Shown here piece by piece: positions 1-7,445 of a stretch of 32,813 bases of DNA. Position 1 is the first letter of the stretch, and each line of letters starts with the position of its first letter. Location: positions 1 through 32,813 of the forward strand of contig SVJN01000008.1 of the NCBI GenBank assembly GCA_015068965.1, read 5' to 3'. Position numbers and translations under genes: made by a program. This DNA comes from Oscillospiraceae bacterium. Lineage in GTDB: Bacteria > Bacillota > Clostridia > UBA1381. The notes beneath the pieces are model-generated. The model was given only the letters and a program-made list of their open reading frames with translations. It did no database searches and was not told the origin of the DNA.

Positions 1-662
1 TTAAAGCTCCGGCAGAGCGAGGTCTTATTCGTCCCAAATAAAAAGCAGATGTTATCCAGGGTGATGTTTTCCATATAATGCTCCCCGATATAGCTCGCAA
101 TGCCGAAAAGCTGACTGTCTGCCGGCGTGTTCTTTTGTGATGGAGACTGTGCTTGGTGAAAGTCACGAATTAAGGTAATCAGGAAGGCTTCCAGATTGAT
201 TTTTAACATCTGGTCAGCACCAAAGGGGTAGCTTTCCCGCTTTTTCATTTCCGGCGTGTTCGGGATGTCGTAGGGAGGCGCATAGACCCTCATGCCCTCC
301 TTCATGATTTCAGAAAGCATTTTTTTGTGGCTTGCCTGCAGAGTAATCGGTGTGTGCGCAAATAAATCCAAAGCATCACAATGGCATTCAAAGCCAATAA
401 TAATCACATTCGGACAGATATTTTCATCACAGTAGAGGGAATGCTTTTCGTTCGGACGGTGAATGAGAAGCTGATTGTTTCTCAATACACCGGAATAATT
501 CTCGGCACGCACATGAACCGAGCCGTTATCTACATACAAAAGCTCGCAGAATGCGTGTGCATCATCAAAGGTATGATATTGTCCGGTAAACTCAAAATAA
601 TGAATATTTGCAAGCCGGGACACCGATAGCGGCGCAGAAAATTCCTGCAATTTGAATTCCAT
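1..662 (-). CDS. AraC-family transcriptional regulator (partial, 3' end beyond window)
   Basis: The minus-strand frame opens at an ATG at 662 behind a GGAAG ribosome binding site and stays open to base 1, giving about 220 residues with no stop, so the gene runs off the window. The first ~100 residues look like an AraC-type cupin sensor domain (FCELLYVDNGSVHV, then LLIHRPNEKHSLYC). The last visible residues, ITLDNICFLFGTNKTSLCRSF, match the first helix-turn-helix of the AraC DNA-binding domain, so the second HTH is missing only because the window ends. It is divergent from the creatinase-fold operon at 861, with a 198-base shared control region, and is the natural candidate to regulate that operon. 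The ligand cannot be read from sequence; a sugar or small metabolite is inferred. Family assignment is firm, target assignment is inference. Confidence 0.85.
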   Translation of the reverse strand, partial: MEFKLQEFSAPLSVSRLANIHYFEFTGQYHTFDDAHAFCELLYVDNGSVHVRAENYSGVLRNNQLLIHRPNEKHSLYCDENICPNVIIIGFECHCDALDLFAHTPITLQASHKKMLSEIMKEGMRVYAPPYDIPNTPEMKKRESYPFGADQMLKINLEAFLITLIRDFHQAQSPSQKNTPADSQLFGIASYIGEHYMENITLDNICFLFGTNKTSLCRSF

Positions 663-674
663 AATTTCGCTTCC

Positions 675-779
675 TTTTGCACAAAATAAAATCAGTTGAA
701 TTTTATGATATTATAGCATAACGGAGTATCTTTGTCAATAAAATGGCAGAAAAGAACGCACGTTTACGATTGTGCAAAA
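675..779. promoter_or_regulatory. Candidate paired operator, inverted TTGTGCAAAA
   Basis: TTGTGCAAAA occurs on the plus strand at 770-779 and its exact reverse complement TTTTGCACAA at 675-684. One copy lies in the leader of the AraC-type gene just before its ribosome binding site; the other lies about 40 bases before the -10 of the divergent operon. The placement fits a regulator that represses itself and activates the divergent genes. The match is seen directly; the function is inference. Confidence 0.35.
710..738 (-). promoter_or_regulatory. Sigma-A promoter of the AraC-type gene
   Basis: On the minus strand there is a perfect -35 TTGACA (733-738), a 17-base spacer and a perfect -10 TATAAT (710-715). 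The start codon lies about 48 bases downstream of the -10. Such a consensus promoter suggests strong basal transcription that would need repression or autoregulation. Confidence 0.8.
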
Positions 780-820
780 ATTGTTTAATATTTTTCAAAT
801 ACAAATAAACCGGAATCCGA

Positions 821-826
821 TATAAT
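821..826 (+). promoter_or_regulatory. -10 element of the creatinase-fold operon, no clear -35
   Basis: A perfect TATAAT at 821-826 lies 34 bases before the start codon of the operon's first gene. At the 16-18 base spacing positions upstream I find no TTGACA-like hexamer, which is typical of promoters that depend on an activator. That would fit control by the divergent AraC-type protein. Confidence 0.5.
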
Positions 827-860
827 AAAATTACAAAATAAATTTTTGGAGGGAACGATT

Positions 861-2036
861 ATGGGAAACAGAATTTGTATTCCGGATTATGAGTACGCAG
901 AAAGAATCAAGCGTGCAGCAGTAATGCTCAGAGAAAAGGGCTTGGACGTTATGGTGGTTGCAAGCACCGAATCAGACTATGCAAACGCAAGATATTTCAG
1001 CGGTTTCTGGCCGTTGTTTGAACGAGCAGGTGTTGCAATTTCCGCAAACGGAGATGCGGCTTTGCTGGTAGGCCCGGAATCCGCAGTATTCGGAAGAGAT
1101 TTCGGAAAGCTGGACAAGGTGTTTGTATTAAAGGAATTCAGAGAATCCGCAGACCCGTCCTATCCGGAGCTGCATGCAGACACTTTTCTAGATGTGTTTA
1201 AGAGCATTGGTGTTACCGGAGAGCATTTAAAGATCGGTCTGGGCAGCTATGTTGAGTGTACCCTGCCGATTTATGAGGGCCTGAAGGATAGCTTCCCGAA
1301 GGCAGAAATTATCCGTTGTAATGATATCATGGTGAACCTGCGTAAAATCAAGAGTGAAAATGAGCTTGCCTGCATTCAGGAAGGCTTCCGTATCATTGAA
1401 TTGGCTACCGATGAGGTAATCCGTCAGTTGAAGCCGGGTGTAACCGAGTTACAGATGGTTGGTGTTGCACAGAAGGTAATCTATGAGGAGGGTGCAGAAT
1501 ATGAGGGTCTGCCGATGTATGTGTTCAGCGAAGAATCCACCCGCCATGCAATCAGCCGCTCCCGATACAGAACCATTGGCAAGGGCGATATTGTACAGTT
1601 GAATCTTTCCGCAAAGATTGACGGTTATTCTCCGTCCATCGGTCTGCCGGTTGTCATGGGTAAATTAGAAGGCGAACGCCGTGAGATTGTTCAGTTCTGT
1701 CTGGATGCACACAATTGGACCTTAGACCAGATTAAAGCAGGTGTAATGGCAAGTGACATTGCAAAGGGCTTTTACAAGCTCTATGAGGATAACGGCATGA
1801 AGGAGCGGTTTGTATACGGACCGTGTCACGGAACCGGTATGATTGAGGTAGAAGCTCCGTGGATGGAAACCACCAGTGATTATCTGCTGGAAGAAAATAT
1901 GACCTTCCAGGTTGACACCTTTATCTCCGGCCCGACCTTCGGAACCAGATGGGAAAAGGGGATTGTCGTAACCAAGGACGGATGCCGTTCTATGACAGAT
2001 TATCTCAAGAAAGGAATTATTGAAATTGATGTGTAA
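861..2036 (+). CDS. M24 / creatinase-fold protein with degenerate metal site
   Basis: 391 residues from ATG 861, preceded by GGAGG; a longer TTG start at 846 would bury that ribosome binding site. The protein has the two-part layout of Xaa-Pro peptidases and creatinase: an N-terminal domain (about 1-150) and a C-terminal pita-bread domain (about 160-391). In metal-dependent members five ligands (D, D, H, E, E) are conserved. Here the positions read N248 (in QLNLSAKIDGY), S259, H323 (in CHGTG), D352 (in QVDTF) and E365 (in RWEKGIVV), so two Asp are gone and one Glu is Asp. Metal-free creatinase likewise has LN in place of the first Asp, and H229 (in TRHAISR) lies where creatinase has its catalytic His. 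It is first in an operon whose third gene is creatininase-like. A metal-independent C-N hydrolase is inferred; the substrate is unknown. Confidence 0.8.
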   Translation: MGNRICIPDYEYAERIKRAAVMLREKGLDVMVVASTESDYANARYFSGFWPLFERAGVAISANGDAALLVGPESAVFGRDFGKLDKVFVLKEFRESADPSYPELHADTFLDVFKSIGVTGEHLKIGLGSYVECTLPIYEGLKDSFPKAEIIRCNDIMVNLRKIKSENELACIQEGFRIIELATDEVIRQLKPGVTELQMVGVAQKVIYEEGAEYEGLPMYVFSEESTRHAISRSRYRTIGKGDIVQLNLSAKIDGYSPSIGLPVVMGKLEGERREIVQFCLDAHNWTLDQIKAGVMASDIAKGFYKLYEDNGMKERFVYGPCHGTGMIEVEAPWMETTSDYLLEENMTFQVDTFISGPTFGTRWEKGIVVTKDGCRSMTDYLKKGIIEIDV

Positions 2037-2403
2037 GGATGGAATCGGAAAAAGAACATGGCTGATTCCCGACTGTGAGCTTCCCGAAGCAGGAGAAGGA
2101 ATCTTAAAAGGTCATGAATCGGTGATTGTTGTCAATGACAATGATAAAGATGTGAATATCAAGGTGACACTTTACTTTGCAGACCGGGATTGCTATGAGG
2201 ATATTTCCTGGCTGGTAGAGAAAAAGAGAGTCCGTTGCTTCAGGATGAACAATACCGAGGATATGTGCGGATTTTGTGTCCCTTATGACACACAGTATGC
2301 AATGAAATTAGAGGCAGACGGGAATATTGTGGTGCAGTACGGTCGTCTGGATAACCGCCAGACCAACCTTGCATATTACACCACGTTGGGATATGCCGAA
2401 TAA
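2029..2403 (+). CDS. Sensory rhodopsin transducer (ASRT) family protein
   Basis: 124 residues from ATG 2029, which overlaps the TAA of the preceding gene (ATGTGTAA), implying translational coupling. An in-frame TTG at 2020, four bases after AAGAAAGGA, is an alternative start. The sequence carries the landmarks of the Anabaena sensory rhodopsin transducer family: GKRTWLIPD at the N-terminus, GHESVIVVNDND, IKVTLYFADRD in the middle and VVQYGRLDNRQTNLAYYTTL at the end. The family is a small all-beta fold forming oligomers. Comparative genomics has proposed that it binds small molecules, and most members occur without any rhodopsin. No opsin gene is present here. Sitting between creatinase-fold and creatininase-fold genes, it probably binds or presents the operon's substrate; that role is inference. 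Confidence 0.85.
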   Translation: MCKDGIGKRTWLIPDCELPEAGEGILKGHESVIVVNDNDKDVNIKVTLYFADRDCYEDISWLVEKKRVRCFRMNNTEDMCGFCVPYDTQYAMKLEADGNIVVQYGRLDNRQTNLAYYTTLGYAE

Positions 2404-2415
2404 GGAGGAATTAGG

Positions 2416-3150
2416 ATGTATCTGGATTTATGCTTTCCGCGGGAAATCGAAGCGGCAAAAGAAAAGCATACACCGGTTGTCATTGTCGGCGGAACGGTGG
2501 AATATCACGGACCGCATTGTGCCTATGGATGTGATACGCTGATTGCACAAGGTCTGGTGGAAAAGCTTTCCGAAAAAAAGGATATCATTATTGCACCGCC
2601 AATCAGCTACAGTCCTGCAAGCTATGCGGTGGCTGATGAAAAGAGCGGAACGGTTCACGTTGAGGAAAATGCGTTTGAAGAATACCTTTACTATGTATTT
2701 ATGAGTATGCTTTCTTCAGGACTTCGTAACATCTATGTGGTGATTCATCACCAGTTTGAGCAGGAATCGCTGATGCCGATGACACTTTCTTATATGAAGG
2801 CGGCAAAACGGGCGACCATGAAGTATCTGGAAAAAACAAAAGGACAAGGCTGGTGGGGAAGCGAAAGCTACTGTGATTACTATGAAAATCTGGAAAATGA
2901 AGAGAATCCGTTTTCCTGGATTCAGGTCATTCCGACCATGAGCAAGGAGGTTCAGAATGCGACGGGATATGACCATGCCGGGAAATTTGAATGCTCCATT
3001 TTAATGTCCCTCTATCCGGAGGCGGTCAAGCTGGAACGGCTTGATGATATCAAGCATTGGTTTACAAAAAGTGCAGAGGGTGCAAACCGTGTGCTGGGCG
3101 ATGAAATGGTAAAATTGTCTTTGGATTATCTGGAAAAAAGAATTATTTGA
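2416..3150 (+). CDS. Creatininase-family amidohydrolase
   Basis: 244 residues from ATG 2416, seven bases after AAGGAGG. The creatininase signature is clear: TVEYHGPHCAYGCD gives E29, H31 and D40, with the same spacing as the Glu/His/Asp metal ligands of Pseudomonas creatininase. GYDHAGKFEC gives H187 and E192, the downstream His and Glu of the family. The usual metal-site segment (NGHYEN or NGHGGN) is replaced by IHHQFEQ, keeping E115 but with Q113 where a ligand His is expected; H111 or H112 could compensate. Family members cleave cyclic or linear amides (creatinine, formamides, mycofactocin peptides). It is the last gene of the operon with the creatinase-fold and ASRT genes, 12 bases after the latter, and is followed by a terminator. 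The substrate is unknown. Confidence 0.85.
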   Translation: MYLDLCFPREIEAAKEKHTPVVIVGGTVEYHGPHCAYGCDTLIAQGLVEKLSEKKDIIIAPPISYSPASYAVADEKSGTVHVEENAFEEYLYYVFMSMLSSGLRNIYVVIHHQFEQESLMPMTLSYMKAAKRATMKYLEKTKGQGWWGSESYCDYYENLENEENPFSWIQVIPTMSKEVQNATGYDHAGKFECSILMSLYPEAVKLERLDDIKHWFTKSAEGANRVLGDEMVKLSLDYLEKRII

Positions 3151-3191
3151 AAAAAAGTTGAGATTGCGAATCAGGCAATCTCAACTTTTTT
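3151..3191 (+). terminator. Intrinsic terminator after the creatininase-family gene
   Basis: A perfect 17-base-pair stem (3151-3167 with 3175-3191) with a 7-base loop starts directly after the stop codon. It has A-tract and T-tract ends, so it could act in both directions. It separates the three-gene operon from the alpha-mannosidase gene. Confidence 0.9.
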
Positions 3192-3246
3192 GAATGAATA
3201 GAGCATTTTTGCTCGGAAAGTCTACAAAAAATAGACACCTCTCATC

Positions 3247-3275
3247 TTGACTTTTGATGTTGTCTTGGATATAAT
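3247..3275 (+). promoter_or_regulatory. Sigma-A promoter of the alpha-mannosidase gene
   Basis: TTGACT (3247-3252), a 17-base spacer and a perfect TATAAT (3270-3275), 27 bases before the start codon. The gene therefore has its own strong promoter. Confidence 0.8.
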
Positions 3276-3302
3276 ATTCTCATGGAAAAGGAGGTTGTAA
3301 AA

Positions 3303-5978
3303 ATGAAGAAAAATGTACATATTATTTCGCATTCACATTGGGATAGAGAGTGGTATATGCCCTTTGAATACCACCGTTTCCATTTGATAGAGTTAATTGA
3401 CACCTGCATGAAGCTGTTTGAGACAGACCTGGATTTTCGTGGATTTCATTTAGACGGTCACACCGCACTTTTGGAGGACTATCTGGAAATCAAACCGCAA
3501 AGCAAAGAAAAACTCAGACAATATGTGCAGGAAGGAAAATTTGCAATCGGCCCGTGGTACGTTCTGCAGGATGAGTTCTTAACCAGCAGTGAGGCAAATA
3601 TCCGTAATCTTTTAACCGGTATGCAGATTGCAGAGGAATATGGCAAGGTGTGCCATGCAGGATATTTTCCGGACTCCTTCGGTAATGCCGGACAGATGCC
3701 CCAGATTATGAAGCAGGCAGGAATGCGTGCGATTGTATTCGGACGCGGTGTAAAGCCAACCGGGGAGAACAATACAGTTTCGGACGGCGGTTATGAGTCG
3801 CAGTTTTCCGAAATGTTCTGGGAATCTCCCGACGGAAGCCGACTCCCGGCAATTCTCTTTGCAAACTGGTACAATAATGGTTGGGAGGTTCCGGTGGATG
3901 CTAATGAGGATTATTGGCTTCCGAAGCTTGCGGCAGTTGAAAAGTATGCCGGAACGGATGAGCTTCTGATGATGAACGGCTGTGACCATCAGCCGGTACA
4001 ATGTGATATCACCGAGGCAATCAAAAATGCCGAGGAAAAATATCCGGACTATCACTTTATCCATTCGGGTTTTGAAACATATATGGATGCGTTACTGCCT
4101 AAAATGGATGAGAGCTTTACCGTGGTAAAGGGTGAGTTAATCAGCCAGGACACCGACGGCTGGACAACCCTGGTCAATACCTGCTCCACCATGGTGGATT
4201 TGAAGGTTGCAAACCGAAAAGGGGAACAGCTGTTAGAAAATATTGCCGAGCCGTTGGCTTGTGTTGCGGCACAATATGGCATGGAATATCCGCATGATAT
4301 GCTCTTGTATGCATGGAAAACTCTGATGAAGAATCATCCGCATGACAGTATCTGCAGTTGCAGCTGTGACGAGGTCAATGACGAGGTGCGGATGCGTTTT
4401 CAAAAAAGCCGTCAGGCAGCGGAGCGGATTGTGGAGGAAACCCTTTCCTATCTTGCAAAGAAAATTGACCGTACCGGCTTTGATGATTGTGATGCCGTGT
4501 TTGCGGTGTTCAATCCCTTTGGAAAACCGCAGACTGACACTGTTTGTGTCAATGTAGATGTGGAACGTCATTATGGCTATGGCGATTTTATGAAGCATGT
4601 ACAGGATATTAAGAGTCTGCCGGAGGAATCTTATGAATTGGTGGATGCATCGGGTAAGGTGATTGCCTGCAGTGTTACGAAGGCAGAGCCTCGGTTTGGC
4701 TATGACCTGCCCAAGGATAAATTCAGACAGCCCTATCTTGCAAAGCAGGTTATGGTCAGCTTTGAGGCGTGCGATGTTCCGGCAATGGGCTATGCAGTCT
4801 ATGGAATCAGAAGGGTGGAAAAGGTGAAAGAAAAGGCATCGCTGATAACCGGCAAGCATTGCATGGAAAACGAACTGCTCCGGGCACAAATCAACCCGGA
4901 CGGAACGGTAACACTTCTGGATAAAAAGAACGACCGTATCTTCTACGATCTGCTCCGCTATGAGGATGTCGGAGATAACGGAAACGAATATATCTTTGCG
5001 CCGGTACCGGGGGATATGCCGATTTTATCCGGCAATACGCCTGCAGAAATTGAACTGATTCGTGACGAGGAATTCTGTGCAGAATATAAAATTACGACCA
5101 GGATGCAGATTCCTGCCGAGGCAGATGCAAAGCTTTCGGAGGAACGTTCTGTGATGATGGGATTAAGACACCGTCAGGCAAAACGTGGGAAAGAACTGGT
5201 TGAACTCAAGCTTGAGACCTATGTTTCTTTAGAAAAGAATGCCAAGGCGTTAAAGGTCAGAACGGCGTTTACCAATCCGGCAAAGGATCACCGCTTGCGT
5301 GTGCTGATTCCGACCGGAATAAAAACCGATGTACATAAGGTGGAATCGGTGTTTGAAGCTGCACAACGGAACAACGAGCATAAACCCACATGGACCTATC
5401 CGAGCGGTTGCGAGCATCAGCAAGGCTTTGTGATGCTGTCGGATGAGCAATCCGGCTTGGCAGTTGCGAATATCGGTTTATACGAATATGAAGTGTTGAA
5501 GGACAGAACCCTTGCCCTGACCATCCTGCGTGCAACCGGAGAGCTGGGCGACTGGGGCGTGTTCCCGACTAAGCTTTCGCAATGCTTACGGGATTTCTCG
5601 TTAGAATATGAAATCATGCCCTTTGGGAATGAGGATGAGGCTTTTTCTGAAATGGCGGCATACCAGTATCCGATGCAATCGGTACAGCTTCTGTCGGAGT
5701 CGGACGGAGCTTACCAAAACGGTCAGCTTGTCTGGACGGGTGAGGAGCTTCGTATGACTGCATTCAAAAAGGCACAGGGTGGAAATAACCTTATCCTGCG
5801 TTGGGTGAACTATTCGGGGAAGGAACAAACCTTGTTTGTGAAAAAATCGGCTTGGATTTCCAATCTTTATCGCAGCAATGTGTTGGAACAAAAGCTGGAA
5901 GAATTAAAGGAATCAAAGGACGGCTGGACGGTCATAGTAAAGCCGTATGAAATTATAACCTTAGGGGTAGAGCAATAA
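3303..5978 (+). CDS. GH38 alpha-mannosidase
   Basis: 891 residues from ATG 3303, eight bases after AAGGAGG (3288-3294); an in-frame ATG at 3282 precedes that site and is not used. GH38 retaining enzymes release alpha-mannose with a zinc ion. The N-terminal catalytic domain shows SHSHWDREWY with zinc ligands H12 and D14, GYFPDSFGNAGQMP with the nucleophile D124, and NHPHDSICSC (H345, H347, D348) carrying the fourth ligand. Downstream are the helical and beta-sandwich domains usual for the family, and the length matches bacterial MngB-like enzymes. There is no signal peptide, so it acts in the cytoplasm on imported manno-oligosaccharides or a mannosyl conjugate. It has its own promoter, and an MFS transporter follows beyond a repeat element. 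Linkage specificity is not readable. Confidence 0.93.
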   Translation: MKKNVHIISHSHWDREWYMPFEYHRFHLIELIDTCMKLFETDLDFRGFHLDGHTALLEDYLEIKPQSKEKLRQYVQEGKFAIGPWYVLQDEFLTSSEANIRNLLTGMQIAEEYGKVCHAGYFPDSFGNAGQMPQIMKQAGMRAIVFGRGVKPTGENNTVSDGGYESQFSEMFWESPDGSRLPAILFANWYNNGWEVPVDANEDYWLPKLAAVEKYAGTDELLMMNGCDHQPVQCDITEAIKNAEEKYPDYHFIHSGFETYMDALLPKMDESFTVVKGELISQDTDGWTTLVNTCSTMVDLKVANRKGEQLLENIAEPLACVAAQYGMEYPHDMLLYAWKTLMKNHPHDSICSCSCDEVNDEVRMRFQKSRQAAERIVEETLSYLAKKIDRTGFDDCDAVFAVFNPFGKPQTDTVCVNVDVERHYGYGDFMKHVQDIKSLPEESYELVDASGKVIACSVTKAEPRFGYDLPKDKFRQPYLAKQVMVSFEACDVPAMGYAVYGIRRVEKVKEKASLITGKHCMENELLRAQINPDGTVTLLDKKNDRIFYDLLRYEDVGDNGNEYIFAPVPGDMPILSGNTPAEIELIRDEEFCAEYKITTRMQIPAEADAKLSEERSVMMGLRHRQAKRGKELVELKLETYVSLEKNAKALKVRTAFTNPAKDHRLRVLIPTGIKTDVHKVESVFEAAQRNNEHKPTWTYPSGCEHQQGFVMLSDEQSGLAVANIGLYEYEVLKDRTLALTILRATGELGDWGVFPTKLSQCLRDFSLEYEIMPFGNEDEAFSEMAAYQYPMQSVQLLSESDGAYQNGQLVWTGEELRMTAFKKAQGGNNLILRWVNYSGKEQTLFVKKSAWISNLYRSNVLEQKLEELKESKDGWTVIVKPYEIITLGVEQ

Positions 5979-5982
5979 GGAT

Positions 5983-6136
5983 AAGAGGGCTGTTGCGTTA
6001 AATATTTTGTGTATAAGCTATTCAAAATTGTAGGGCGGATGCTTACATCCGCCCGAATTGCGGGGCGATGTGGGCATCGCCCCCTACAAGAAAACGAATT
6101 TTTATACACAATAGGTGTTTAACACAATAGCCTCTT
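5983..6136. repeat. 154-base palindromic MITE-like element
   Basis: The two halves are imperfect inverted repeats along almost their whole length: about 53 bases from AAGAGGGCTGTTGCGTTAAA on the left pair with the right end read in reverse (AAGAGGCTATTGTGTTAAA). The core, 6028-6089, is bounded by TTGTAGGG and CCCTACAA and contains two perfect 9-base-pair hairpins: GGGCGGATG/CATCCGCCC (6033-6054) and GGGGCGATG/CATCGCCCC (6062-6083). It holds no reading frame. It looks like a small non-autonomous insertion, or one palindromic repeat inserted in another, lying between the mannosidase and transporter genes. The RNA could fold into a long hairpin and reduce read-through. Confidence 0.75.
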
Positions 6137-6207
6137 GCTTTGATGTATGATTATCGACTTTTTGCGTTCTGGACAGTTTTAACATCCCTATAAACTTTGG
6201 AGGAATT

Positions 6208-7359
6208 ATGGCAACTTTGTTACTGGTAGTTATTTATATTGCATTCATCGGATTGGGAATCCCGGATTCTTTGTTCGGAGCGGCATGGCCGGCAATGTAT
6301 CCCGAATTGGGCGTGCCGGTTTCTACCGCAAACATCATCACAACCTTCATCACCGCCTGCACCGTTTTTGCAAGTGTAAGCTCTGCAAAGGTTATCCGTC
6401 GGTTCGGAACCCCGAAGGTGGCGGCAGTCAGTACCCTGATGACAGCAGTGGGGTTATTTGGATTTTCCTGCTCGGACCATGTGCTTTGGTTTTGTCTGTT
6501 CGGGATTCCGTTGGGACTTGGTGCCGGTGCAATTGATTCGGCACTTAATAATTATGTCGCACTCCATTATCAGGCATCTCATATGAATTTTCTGCATTGC
6601 TTTTACGGAATCGGCGTTTCGTTGAGTCCTTACCTGATGTCGGTGGCTCTTGCACACACAAGCTGGCAGGCTGGCTATCGCATGGCGGCATATGTACAGA
6701 CGGCAATTGTCCTCATTGCATTTTTGTCCCTGCCCATCTGGAGCAAGGCACATCCCGAGGCAGTTGGTGAGGAGGAGACAAAAAATCCGCTTTCTCTTAC
6801 CCAAGTGGTACGACTTCCAAAGCTCTGGAATATGGTTATGATTTTTTTGACCTCCTGTGGTGTGGAATGTACCTGCGGCATCTGGGGCAGTACCTTTTTG
6901 GTGCAGGCGAAGGGGCTTTCGGCAGATACTGCCGCATGGGTGATTATGTTCTTCTATATCGGCATGGCGTTGGGACGGTTTTTGTCGGGGGTATTATCTG
7001 CAAAAATCTCCTCCTGGGGACTGATTCGGTTAGGGGAATTGGTGATGGTGGTTGCTTTTTTATTGCTACTTCTGCCCGCTCCGGCGGCGGTTTCGGGTGT
7101 CGGACTTTTTCTGATTGGGTTGGGAAACGGTCCGGTTTTTCCGAATCTGATTCATCTAACCCCGAAAATCTTCGGAGAGGAAACCTCGCAATCGGTTATG
7201 GGAGTACAGATGGGTGCGGCATATGTCGGAATCATGGTGATTCCGGTCATCTGCGGAGTTCTGATTCAGGAAATTGCGGCAGAAATCTTTGTCGGATATA
7301 ATCTGATTTTCTTTTTGCTGATGCTCTTTTTTGTGCGGACGATGCAAAAGAAAAAATAA
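6208..7359 (+). CDS. MFS transporter
   Basis: 383 residues from ATG 6208, four bases after GGAGG. The protein is almost entirely hydrophobic, with about 12 predicted membrane segments in two halves, as in the major facilitator superfamily. Cytoplasmic-loop basic motifs occur after the second segment (KVIRRFGTPK) and in the second half (GRFLSGVLSAKISSWG). The segment GAIDSALNNYVALHYQASHMNFLHCFYGIG resembles sugar-type MFS carriers (FucP/GlcP-like), where asparagine and histidine in this helix help bind sugar. It lies downstream of the alpha-mannosidase, separated by the repeat element, so import of the mannoside or its products is a reasonable inference. Substrate and direction are not provable here. 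Confidence 0.85.
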   Translation: MATLLLVVIYIAFIGLGIPDSLFGAAWPAMYPELGVPVSTANIITTFITACTVFASVSSAKVIRRFGTPKVAAVSTLMTAVGLFGFSCSDHVLWFCLFGIPLGLGAGAIDSALNNYVALHYQASHMNFLHCFYGIGVSLSPYLMSVALAHTSWQAGYRMAAYVQTAIVLIAFLSLPIWSKAHPEAVGEEETKNPLSLTQVVRLPKLWNMVMIFLTSCGVECTCGIWGSTFLVQAKGLSADTAAWVIMFFYIGMALGRFLSGVLSAKISSWGLIRLGELVMVVAFLLLLLPAPAAVSGVGLFLIGLGNGPVFPNLIHLTPKIFGEETSQSVMGVQMGAAYVGIMVIPVICGVLIQEIAAEIFVGYNLIFFLLMLFFVRTMQKKK

Positions 7360-7385
7360 ATTTTTGAAAAAATTCAAAATAACTA

Positions 7386-7414
7386 TAGACGAAACGGATA
7401 AAATATAGTAAAAT
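7386..7414 (+). promoter_or_regulatory. Probable promoter of the Asp23-fakA operon
   Basis: TAGACG (7386-7391), 17 bases, TAAAAT (7409-7414), followed 31 bases later by the start codon of the Asp23-family gene. Four of six and five of six consensus matches; the spacing is ideal. Confidence 0.45.
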
Positions 7415-7445
7415 AAGAATATATGCAAGAAAGGATGATGATACG

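Noticed and set aside
846-860. TTG start for the creatinase-fold protein
   Set aside because: It would place the GGAGG ribosome binding site inside the coding sequence; ATG 861 fits better.
861-3150. A straightforward creatinine degradation pathway
   Set aside because: Both enzymes are divergent from characterised creatininase and creatinase, no sarcosine or urea enzymes are nearby, and the neighbourhood is glycan-related. It was kept only as a hypothesis.
4233-4889. Antisense reading frame of over 200 codons within the alpha-mannosidase gene
   Set aside because: It is a shadow of the strongly supported GH38 gene, with no recognisable domain or ribosome binding site.
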